From Verrucomicrobia bacterium UBA3841 (GTDB lineage Bacteria > Verrucomicrobiota > Kiritimatiellia > RFP12 > UBA1067), in assembly GCA_002392765.1 (NCBI GenBank), contig DGHT01000053.1, positions 1 to 62,513 of the forward strand: a stretch of DNA of 62,513 bases, in the 5' to 3' direction. The translations under genes and the position numbers were made by a program. The notes under the pieces are model-generated. The model saw only the letters and a list, made by a program, of their open reading frames with translations, was not told where the DNA came from and searched no databases. Each line of letters starts with the position of its first letter. Position 1 is the first letter of the stretch. Of this stretch, positions 43,680 through 50,517 are shown piece after piece.

Positions 43680-44557
43680 TTTTCTTTCCTTTTTTTCGCC
43701 TTCCTGTTCGCACGGTCCAGAAAAGCCATCGCTATCCTGCCCGATTTGAGAAGGGAATTTTCAGAGATCTTGTCGATTGTGTCTTCGGGCGTATGCCAGT
43801 AGTCGTTGAGCCCCGGAGCGCTTCCGTATTCGAAATCTATCAGGTCGATGGCGTCGAATCCGCATTCCGCGAACGCCACGTGATCGTCCTTGACGGCGTC
43901 TTTGCCGGCTTTCAGTATGTCTTGAAGTCCGATGTCCCTTGCGGCGGCGGCGAATTCCCTTTTTAGCCGGATCGCCGAATTTCTCGTTATCGTTATGTTG
44001 AGGTTCTTGTCGCCCAGCATATCCAGACAGACCGCCGCAGAAATCTTGAGTTTTTCCTCTTTCAGCGCCTGCGCCGCGTGCCGCGAGCCCCAGAAGCCGT
44101 CGTCCGGTCCGTACGCGACGATGCTTTCTTCGCCGTCGGTCCAAAGGAACAGCACGTTTATCGAGTCCGGCCGCTGGGCATTGACCGCGCCGCAGAGCGC
44201 GACAAGCAGGCCGGATGTGGAGGCGCCGTCGTTGGCTCCCTGCGACGGGACGCCCGGCTTCGTGTCGTAATGGGACATCAGGACTATCCAATCGTTGCCC
44301 GGGTGCGAAACGTATCTGCTTTCTATGTTGTAGAAATGTTTCGACCCGTTTGGAGCCGCAGCGGTGAACTTGTCGATTTTCGCGTCGGGACCGTTCGCGT
44401 TTATCCTGTCGTAGAGGTATTGCGCCGCCAGGCGGCAGCGAAGGGTGCCCGCATCGCGCGGGGAATGGTTCTCGGAAAGCTCCCTGGCCGTCTCGTAGGC
44501 CAAATGCGCGTCGGCACTCGAAAAAACGAGTGCCGCGGCGAGTGCGAGCCCGGTCAT
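43676..44557 (-). CDS. Secreted M28-family metallopeptidase
   Basis: A 293-residue exported peptidase with a two-zinc M28 site: SHYDTKPG, GANDGASTSGLL, TDGEES, LDMLGDKN and HTPEDT. An N-terminal signal (MTGLALAAALVFSSADA) directs export. The sequence is similar to both aminopeptidases and glutaminyl-peptide cyclotransferases, and sequence alone does not separate them. It lies directly after parB and is coupled to the M16 gene. Confidence 0.87.
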   Translation of the reverse strand: MTGLALAAALVFSSADAHLAYETARELSENHSPRDAGTLRCRLAAQYLYDRINANGPDAKIDKFTAAAPNGSKHFYNIESRYVSHPGNDWIVLMSHYDTKPGVPSQGANDGASTSGLLVALCGAVNAQRPDSINVLFLWTDGEESIVAYGPDDGFWGSRHAAQALKEEKLKISAAVCLDMLGDKNLNITITRNSAIRLKREFAAAARDIGLQDILKAGKDAVKDDHVAFAECGFDAIDLIDFEYGSAPGLNDYWHTPEDTIDKISENSLLKSGRIAMAFLDRANRKAKKRKEK

Positions 44558-44558
44558 C

Positions 44559-45548
44559 CTATTCCACCTCGACGCCGATCATGCGCAGAATCCGGTCCAG
44601 CTCGTCGTTGTCGAAGAAATCGATTTCCAGAACGCCCTTGGTGTGTCTGCCGTTGGCGTGCGTAACGCCGCTCGTGAGCCTTACGGCGCAGCCGAAAAAT
44701 TTGCGGAGCTTGTCCGCAAGACTTCTCGCGTAGCCGTCTGGAATGTCCGCCACTCCCGGACGCTTGTCGACCGCGGGCTTGTGAAGACGTTCGATTTTCT
44801 TTTCGAGCGAACGCACGGAAAGCTGGTCGTTCACGCAGTCGCGGGCGAGGAGAATTCGGTCTTTTTCGTTATCCAGCGAGAGAAGAAGCTTTGCGTGCCC
44901 GACAGAAAGAAGCTTGGTCTGGAGAAGTGCTTTCACCTCGTCCGGGAGTTCGAGCAGCCTTACGGCGTTCGCGACGCTCGCGCGTCCCTTGCCGACCTTT
45001 TCCGCCACTTCCTGCTGCGTCAGCGAAAACCTGTCCTGGAGCATCTTGTAGCTGACGGCTTCCTCGATCGGGTTCAGATCCTCGCGCTGGAGGTTTTCGG
45101 TGGCCGTCATAGCCGCGGCGGTCAGGTCGTCGGCTTCTATGACTGTAACCTTGATTTTCTTCCACCCGGCCAGCAGCGCCGCCCTGAGGCGTCTTTCGCC
45201 GGCGATAAGCTCGTACTTGCCGTCCTTGTTCTTGCGCACTGTCGGAGGCTGGACGAGGCCGCTGCTCTTGAGCGATTCGGCAAGCTCCTTGAGCTCCTCC
45301 TCCTTGAAGTCCCGTCTAGGCTGGAAGGGGCTGCGCTCGATTTCGAGAATCGGAAGTTCCGTCGGAACCGACGGCGCGGGCGCTGCGACGGGAACTGCGG
45401 GACGCGTCGGGCTTTGAACCTGCTTCGCCGCCGCCGCGGCCGGTATCAAAGAATCAAACCCCCGCCCGAGACCGTGTTTTTTTTCGGTCTTGGCGGGAGT
45501 CTTGATGCTTGTCGTCGCCTTCTTGAGAAATGGACTTTTCGAAGCCAT
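44559..45548 (-). CDS. parB: Chromosome partitioning protein ParB
   Basis: CTP-dependent centromere-binding protein. The 329-residue protein has a basic N-terminus with GLGRGFDSLIP, the ParB/Srx domain (LIAGERRLRAALLAGW, TATENLQREDLNPIEEA) and the HTH (LTQQEVAEKVGKGRASVAN). The C-terminal dimerisation region is present. No parA gene adjoins, unlike most chromosomal loci, and no clear parS site (TGTTTCACGTGAAACA-like) was seen. It starts 4 bp after the LA_2272-type gene. Confidence 0.95.
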   Translation of the reverse strand: MASKSPFLKKATTSIKTPAKTEKKHGLGRGFDSLIPAAAAAKQVQSPTRPAVPVAAPAPSVPTELPILEIERSPFQPRRDFKEEELKELAESLKSSGLVQPPTVRKNKDGKYELIAGERRLRAALLAGWKKIKVTVIEADDLTAAAMTATENLQREDLNPIEEAVSYKMLQDRFSLTQQEVAEKVGKGRASVANAVRLLELPDEVKALLQTKLLSVGHAKLLLSLDNEKDRILLARDCVNDQLSVRSLEKKIERLHKPAVDKRPGVADIPDGYARSLADKLRKFFGCAVRLTSGVTHANGRHTKGVLEIDFFDNDELDRILRMIGVEVE

Positions 45549-45551
45549 TTA

Positions 45552-46262
45552 TCAGAAATAGGCGTTTACGAAGGGCAAAACGGGAATCTGGTTCTGCCGG
45601 ATGATGTTGACCAGGCCGATCTGGAATCCGGACGGGCAGTCCTCGGTGTAGTTGACCAGACCGATCTGGGCGCCGTGGAGTTCCCTCGTGCCGTTGAAGA
45701 GGATGGCCAGCTGCATGCCGTAGGAAGTTTCGGCGAGGTTGGAGATGAACGCGATGTTCGCCCCGTAGCTTTCGACGGCCGAAATGTTCACGAGACCGCC
45801 GATCTGGCAGCCGCAGACATAGCGCTGGAACGAACCGAGAAGTTCGATATCGAGACCGTGGAGCGTGTCGCGCACGCCGGCGAGACCGACTTCAGCGCCG
45901 TAGACGCTCTTCTGCGCGTAGTTGAAGCCGAAGGTCGCGCGCAGGCCGTAGACGTCTTCGAACGCGATGTTCGCAAGTCCGCCGACGAGGATGCCGATTC
46001 CGGTGTCGCGCGTAAGCTCGGCGAGACCGCCCACTCCAATGCCGTAGAGCCTGGGGGCGTCGGTGTAGAAAAGGTTGACGTCGAGGCCGTAGACATTCCA
46101 CTTGTTGAGACCCCACGGAACCTGGACTGGCGTAGCCAGACCGATGGCGACCGGAGTCCAGCCGACGACGCCTTCTTCCTCAACTTCGGAATCCTGGGCG
46201 TTTGCGGGCATCATGGCGGACATGGCGGCCGCCGCGAGAATGAACTTTATTGTACGATTCAT
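45552..46262 (-). CDS. LA_2272-type surface repeat protein
   Basis: A 236-residue exported protein with signal peptide (MNRTIKFILAAAAMSAMMPA). It contains repeated short beta units such as YGLRATFGFNYA, YGAEVGLAG, HGAQIGLVNY and FQIGLVNII, the repeating pattern of LA_2272-type outer-membrane proteins. No enzyme motif is visible. AAGGAG lies upstream of the start at 46262. Function unknown; a porin-like or surface role is possible. Confidence 0.7.
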   Translation of the reverse strand: MNRTIKFILAAAAMSAMMPANAQDSEVEEEGVVGWTPVAIGLATPVQVPWGLNKWNVYGLDVNLFYTDAPRLYGIGVGGLAELTRDTGIGILVGGLANIAFEDVYGLRATFGFNYAQKSVYGAEVGLAGVRDTLHGLDIELLGSFQRYVCGCQIGGLVNISAVESYGANIAFISNLAETSYGMQLAILFNGTRELHGAQIGLVNYTEDCPSGFQIGLVNIIRQNQIPVLPFVNAYF

Positions 46263-46299
46263 TTTTTCTCCTTGTATGTTGAAATAAATGCTGACAGAT

Positions 46300-46328
46300 A
46301 TTCTATCGTATATCGGACGAAAAATCAA
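46300..46328 (-). promoter_or_regulatory. Sigma-70 type promoter of the LA_2272-parB operon
   Basis: On the minus strand TTGATT (46323-46328) and TAGAAT (46300-46305) are 17 bp apart, 38 bp before the start codon. Confidence 0.65.
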
Positions 46329-46479
46329 GCGAAAACTGATGCTGGCCAACTGTGAGGGCGCATCTGCGTATTTCACCCGTGCGCCGGAGGATTTGGGAAC
46401 TACCTGGACAACCGGTAAAAACGACTTGATTTTCCGCATAACATTCTTGTTTTTGCTTCCCATCCCCTTGAAAGAATAC

Positions 46480-46584
46480 AAGGAGATGCGGCATCTTGCC
46501 GCGTCAATATTGACAAGGAGATGCGGCATCTTGCCGCGTCAATATCGACAAGGAGATGCGGCATCTTGCCGCGTCAATATTGAC
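46480..46584. repeat. Three tandem 35-bp units with internal hairpin
   Basis: Units at 46480-46514, 46515-46549 and 46550-46584 differ at one or two bases. Each begins AAGGAGATGCGGCATC, can fold through GATGCGGC/GCCGCGTC, and ends with a half of GTCAATATTGAC, a perfect 12-bp palindrome. A GGAGCGAGACGCTCC hairpin follows directly. A lone copy of the hairpin part is at 30339. There are no spacers, so this is not CRISPR. Confidence 0.95.
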
Positions 46585-46747
46585 GGAGCGAGACGCTCCA
46601 TCTACTTGTCAAGACGGAGCGAGACGCGCCCTGTAGACACCGCCATCGTCGTTTGCTCCACTCGGGTATCACCCGTCTTCTTAAAAGCAGCAAACAAGAT
46701 GTTCTGCTAACTTAGCGAACTAGGCCTGAGGCATATTTGAAGGCGTC

Positions 46748-46949
46748 AAGATTTTCCGCATATAATTCTCATCTACATCATCCCGTTTTGGGGAAACATT
46801 GACAATAAGTGCATCCTTGCTTATCCAGTCAAGATTTTCCGCATAAGATTCTCATTTCGATGTGCAACCATATTGCACAGCGGCTAGGGAAAAACAATCT
46901 CATGACTCTCATGAGCAGGCGTTTAAGATTTTCCGCACTGGATTCTCAT
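46748..46949. repeat. Three spaced copies of AAGATTTTCCGCA...ATTCTCAT
   Basis: Copies of 25 bp at 46748-46772, 46831-46855 and 46925-46949 share AAGATTTTCCGCA and ATTCTCAT with a variable centre. Spacing is 83 and 94 bp. A looser fourth copy lies at about 46422-46446. The gaps between copies are unrelated to each other. They might be binding sites or relics of a repeat family; nothing decides. Confidence 0.85.
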
Positions 46950-47059
46950 TTTATGTTATAATATGGCATTTAAGCGGAAAATGTAGCGGTTTTTGATAGT
47001 TATATGAGGATAGTGTATGGCGGCGACAAAATATAAGCACTCGGCGTACTGATATGTGA

Positions 47060-47250
47060 GGCAATTGCAAAACCTCGCGAATTCGGTAGGGCGGGCCGAC
47101 CCCAGCCCGCCGCGGCGGCGTGAGGTCACGCACCCCTGCTAGCGCATCCGCTCCGCGGACGTATCCTCCGAGCGGAGCGAGCCGCGCAAGCGGTGGCTAC
47201 AGGGGTGCCTTCGGCTGGGGGATATGCCCTGCCAGGTTTTGCAATTACCT
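47060..47250. mobile_element. MITE-like nested palindromic element
   Basis: The outer arms AATTGCAAAACCT (47063-47075) and AGGTTTTGCAATT (47234-47246) are a perfect 13-bp inverted pair. Inside lie a second inverted pair GCACCCCTG/CAGGGGTGC (47130-47138, 47200-47208) and a GGTAGGGCGGG hairpin (47084-47111). There is no ORF. Size, terminal inverted repeats and lack of coding suggest a non-autonomous mobile element; no target duplication was recognised. Confidence 0.65.
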
Positions 47251-47490
47251 TCGAAGAGTTAGGCAGATGGTTCAAAAAAGGTGTTCCCAATCACCCGAAG
47301 GCAAGGCGATGAATTACGCAGACGCACCCCGACTGTGACCTATAAGCCGATTTCTCTTGTATTGCGGAAGGAAATATGGTTTAATATGTCATAGAGTAAA
47401 TGCTGAAGGCGAAAATGTTCCGGTTTGCGCCGCCGGGACAAGCGTAAATGACGGCGCAGCGAAACGCTGGATAAACAAGGGAGGAATCAA

Positions 47491-47733
47491 ATGATGAAAA
47501 CGTTCAAAACGACAGGAACCTGCTCGCGCGCGATTAATTACGAGGTCGCGGACGGGGTTGTGACGAAGTGCGAGTTCGTCGGGGGATGCCCCGGCAATAC
47601 GCAGGGCGTCGCGAAGCTCGCCGCCGGACGAAAGGTCGCGGAAGTTATCGCGCTTCTGAAGGGCATACAGTGCCGCAACGGGACTTCCTGTCCCGACCAG
47701 CTTGCCCGCGCGCTTGAGGCGGAACGCGCGTGA
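47491..47733 (+). CDS. TSCPD-domain small protein (TIGR03905-like)
   Basis: An 80-residue protein ending with the NGTSCPDQLARALEAE motif that defines the TSCPD domain, with further cysteines in TTGTCSRA, KCEFVGGCPGN and GIQCRNGTSC (four to five Cys, likely a metal site). Such proteins are conserved and uncharacterised; the domain also occurs at the C-terminus of some ribonucleotide reductases. GGGAGG lies 6 nt before the ATG. The ORF is intact, although its downstream neighbour is a kinase remnant. Confidence 0.85.
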   Translation: MMKTFKTTGTCSRAINYEVADGVVTKCEFVGGCPGNTQGVAKLAAGRKVAEVIALLKGIQCRNGTSCPDQLARALEAERA

Positions 47734-47737
47734 AGTC

Positions 47738-48485
47738 TGCGGCGCTCCAGAGCAGATGGAGCGCGGCGAGGCGTCCGTCGCGTCAGACATCCACGCTCTC
47801 GGCGTGTTGGCCGACCGCTGCTTCGGCGGCAGGCCGCCGCGAACATGGCGGCGCATCATCGAACGCGCGACGTCGTCCATACCGGAGCGTCGCTATCCTT
47901 CCGTCGACGCCTTCGCTCGCGCGATTCAACATCGGAACTTTTTAAGGACGGCGGGTTTCTGCGCTTCCGCCGCGCTGCTCCTCGCGGCAATCGCCGCCGG
48001 TGTAGCCGCATGGCTCGCGATGGGCGGCGGAGAATGGGTCAAGTGGCGCATGTTGTGTGAACGAGGCGAGATCGTGAGCGTGGAGGAGAAGTCCGAGCCT
48101 TATGAAAGTCCGGTCTACGGCAAATGCCGTCGCATATTCCATGTTACCAACGTCGTGGAAGGAACCATCATCAATCTTCAGGCGAGGACGCTGTCGTTCA
48201 AAGATCCGATAGATCTTGCTCCGGGCGAATACCGAATCATCGGGCCTGGACGGCTCGATGCCGCGCTTTCGGGGCCCTCCAACGCCGTGGTGCGCTTGAA
48301 GAACTGCGTTTTGAACAACATGACGACGGTTCAGCATCCGAAAAACAGGATAAGCTATGTCATGGAAGGCGGGGCATACTTGAATTTCGTGAACCTCGAC
48401 GAAAGCTCGCAAATGCGCAAGTCGGTCAGTTTGGCCGAAGCGTGCCAGGGCGGCAACGATTGCGCAGTCGAGTTCCGGGGGCCGC
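47738..48485 (+). pseudogene. 5'-truncated Ser/Thr protein kinase remnant
   Basis: From about 47738 the frame reads VCGAPEQMERGEASVASDIHALGVL, matching the APE and subdomain IX region of Hanks-type kinases, and ends the kinase part near ERRYPSVDAFARAIQ. The entire N-lobe and catalytic loop are missing; TSCPD coding sequence lies where they should be. The frame continues through a transmembrane helix (about 47942-48030) and an extracytoplasmic beta-rich part, then runs into antisense ATPase sequence. It has no start signal of its own. A deletion relic is the simplest reading. Confidence 0.7.
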
Positions 48486-48790
48486 TTGCTTTCAAGGAGC
48501 TGAACCGGAAGCGGGAGGAAGAGCGTGGGCGTTTCGCGGTACTTGACCTCCACGGGGATGAACTTTCCGTTGCGCTCGACCACCCAGTCCACTTCAGGGC
48601 CTGCGGGATCGCGCCAGAACCGAAGACGGGCGGAGGAAATTGCGTTGCACCGGATATGGCGGAGAAGTTCAAGTCCCACGAACTGTTCGAATTGCCGTCC
48701 TTTTTCCACTTCGGAAGGGTTGACGCCTTCCCTTGCCGCGACGCGGCGGAGTTTTCGGGCGCTGGAGCCAGTCAGAAGGAACTGTGCTGA
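48486..48790 (-). pseudogene. Fragment of a DUF4143-type AAA ATPase
   Basis: On the minus strand FLLTGSSARKLRR is followed by an abbreviated segment and then GRQFEQFVGLELLRHI, FWRDPAGPEVDWVVERNGK and FIPVEVKYRETPT. These are the sensor region and the C-terminal PD-(D/E)xK-like end of ATPases with DUF4143. The N-terminal P-loop half and about 50 residues in the middle are absent. It abuts the kinase relic tail to tail. Confidence 0.7.
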
Positions 48791-48981
48791 ATGGCGGTCG
48801 ACGAGATATCACATCCTGCCGAAATATGCAACCGCCAATTTCAGATTTCGCCGAATTTTGAAAGTATGGGTTGCGAGTTTCAGCAGGGCAATACGACACT
48901 TACCCTAGATTCGTCAGTTGAATGTCTCACGCAGAGACGCAGAGAGGCCGAGAGCGCAGCGAACTGGGGCGTAGGCGCGCA

Positions 48982-49013
48982 TTGACATAGTCCCCTGTTT
49001 TTGATAGTATAAT
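48982..49013 (+). promoter_or_regulatory. Probable promoter before the Tat-exported oxidoreductase
   Basis: TTGACA at 48982 is followed by TAGTAT (17-bp spacer) or TATAAT at 49008 (20-bp spacer). The gene start is about 160 bp downstream. The 380 bp before the gene otherwise hold decayed sequence and an ACGCAGAGACGCAGAG repeat piece (48929-48944). Confidence 0.6.
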
Positions 49014-49172
49014 CGCCGTCGATTCCAGCGAAGGCAAATCATTGTGAAAATGCGAGACGGGCAATATGGGGTTGGAGCGGTTCGAAAATGGCTGAAACCT
49101 TGAAAATATTCCCAACCGGCTCAGTGCTGTTTGAGAATGCAGGGAATAAGCAACTTGAAATGGGAGATAATC

Positions 49173-50396
49173 ATGGTAAGCAGAAGAAGTTTCATCGGCG
49201 CGGGTTCCGCGTTCCTGGCGGCCGCCGGACGCGCGGGCAGCGGCGGGAATGGGCGGAAAGAAGCGGCAATCCAGGGCTTTGACGAGCGCGATGCCGGCAG
49301 AATATCCAAAGTTCCGTGGAAGCCGTTCTCCGACAGGAAGGTTCGCGTCGGCATAGCCGGAGAGGGCGTGTGCAGTTTCGGCTCCGCTTTTGCATACCAG
49401 ACGCACCCGAACGTCGAGGTCGTCGCCGTCGCCGATCTCGATCCGGCGAAGTGCAGACTGCTGCAGGAACGCACTAAAGCGCCAAAGACATATCCGAGCT
49501 GCGAGGAGCTGATCAAAAACGCTGCGGCGGACGGGATAGAGGCGCTCTACATCGCGACAGACGCGCCGAGCCATGCGCGGCTTGCTGTCATGGCGCTCGA
49601 GCACGGCCTCCATGTCGCGAGCGCGGTTCCCGCCTTCTTCGGCAGGGATCAGCTGGAACTCGTCCCGAAGATTGTCGAGGCGGCGAAGAAGAGCGGCAGG
49701 CTGTACATGATGAACGAGACGACGGCGTTCCGTCCGGAGGGCGTCGCCATGCGCCGTCTCTTCGAGGCCGGTGCTGTCGGCAGACACGTCTACACCGAGG
49801 GCGAGTATTTCCATTATTGGGGTGCGCAGGGAATACCTTCCTGGAACGGCTGGCGCCGCGGACTTCCACCGCAGTACTACCCGACCCATTCCAACGGATT
49901 CTACACCTGCGCGACGCACGGCTCCTTCACCGAAGTCTCCTGCATCGGCATCACGAGCGATCTTCCCGATTTCAAGGACGCGGACAACCCCTACAAAAAT
50001 CCGTTCGGCAATGAAGTCGCTTTCTTCAGAACCTCCGACGGCGGGGCGGCGCGCATGGCGGTCATGTGGGATTCGCCCGGCTACCACGGCGAGACCGGGC
50101 GAATCAACGGCACGAAGGGCAGCTACGGCACGTATACCCCCGTATACAACGGGCGGGAGAAGGAACTTGTCCAAAAACTCGACATCGCGAAACCGGCGCT
50201 GCCGCCGGGTGTCGATGCAGGCGGGCACGGCGGGTCGCATGCATACCTGACTGACGACTTCATTCGCGGCATCATCATCCCCGGACATAAGGTGTGTTGC
50301 GACATCAAGACATCGCTTGACACGACAATCGCCGGCGTCTACGCGCATCTTTCGGCTCTCAAAGGAGGCGAGACGCTGAAAATTCCGCAAATCTAG
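49173..50396 (+). CDS. Tat-exported Gfo/Idh/MocA-family oxidoreductase
   Basis: A 407-residue protein beginning MVSRRSFIGAGSAFLAAAG, a twin-arginine signal (SRRSF) for export of a folded, cofactor-bearing enzyme. The Rossmann domain starts KVRVGIAGEGVCSFG and continues DLDPAKCRLLQ. The EKP motif is replaced by SAVPAFFG, and YMMNETTAFRPEG follows, as in a distinct subfamily without the catalytic Lys at that position. GGGAG lies upstream of ATG 49173. It may act on island-derived sugars, like GH109-type or inositol/sugar dehydrogenase relatives, but activity is not predictable. Confidence 0.82.
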   Translation: MVSRRSFIGAGSAFLAAAGRAGSGGNGRKEAAIQGFDERDAGRISKVPWKPFSDRKVRVGIAGEGVCSFGSAFAYQTHPNVEVVAVADLDPAKCRLLQERTKAPKTYPSCEELIKNAAADGIEALYIATDAPSHARLAVMALEHGLHVASAVPAFFGRDQLELVPKIVEAAKKSGRLYMMNETTAFRPEGVAMRRLFEAGAVGRHVYTEGEYFHYWGAQGIPSWNGWRRGLPPQYYPTHSNGFYTCATHGSFTEVSCIGITSDLPDFKDADNPYKNPFGNEVAFFRTSDGGAARMAVMWDSPGYHGETGRINGTKGSYGTYTPVYNGREKELVQKLDIAKPALPPGVDAGGHGGSHAYLTDDFIRGIIIPGHKVCCDIKTSLDTTIAGVYAHLSALKGGETLKIPQI

Positions 50397-50413
50397 GTTG
50401 CGGGTCGGGATAT

Positions 50414-50450
50414 CCTATCCGATAGGCTATGTTTTTTCTATCCGATAAGA
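50414..50450. promoter_or_regulatory. Two operator-like CTATCCGATA repeats
   Basis: CCTATCCGATAGG (50414-50426) is a perfect inverted repeat around a single C, and TCTATCCGATAAGA (50437-50450) is a near copy 23 bp away centre to centre. They end 24 bp before the GATATAAT -10 of the next gene, so a regulator binding there would act on that promoter. Confidence 0.65.
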
Positions 50451-50473
50451 TATACACCAATGGCCATATTTAT

Positions 50474-50481
50474 GATATAAT
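50474..50481 (+). promoter_or_regulatory. Extended -10 element (GATATAAT) of the beta protein gene
   Basis: GATATAAT lies 36 bp before the start at 50518, just after the operator-like repeats. No convincing -35 is present, as expected for an activator-dependent promoter. Confidence 0.6.
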
Positions 50482-50517
50482 TTCTTGCGAATCCAACAAT
50501 ACAAGGAGGAGGGCGTA

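Larger units (their letters stand above)
46263..47490. other. 1.2-kb gene-poor, repeat-dense region
   Basis: No credible gene was found between the LA_2272 promoter and the TSCPD gene. The stretch holds the 35-bp tandem array, the AAGATTTTCCGCA direct repeats, a degenerate piece of the 142-bp island repeat (46707-46740, CTTAGCGAACTAGGCCTGAG), and the palindromic element at 47060-47250. A 7-bp hairpin (TGTGCAA/TTGCACA, 46861-46879) and a TATAAT at 46955 suggest a possible small transcript. It separates the core-gene side from the carbohydrate island. Confidence 0.7.

Noticed and set aside
46480..46949. Possible CRISPR array
   Set aside because: The 35-bp units are directly adjacent without spacers, and the 25-bp repeats are only three and spaced by 58-69 bp of unrelated length; no cas gene is present.
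44559..47000. Origin of replication near parB
   Set aside because: No dnaA gene, no DnaA-box cluster and no parS consensus were recognised; parB alone is not enough.
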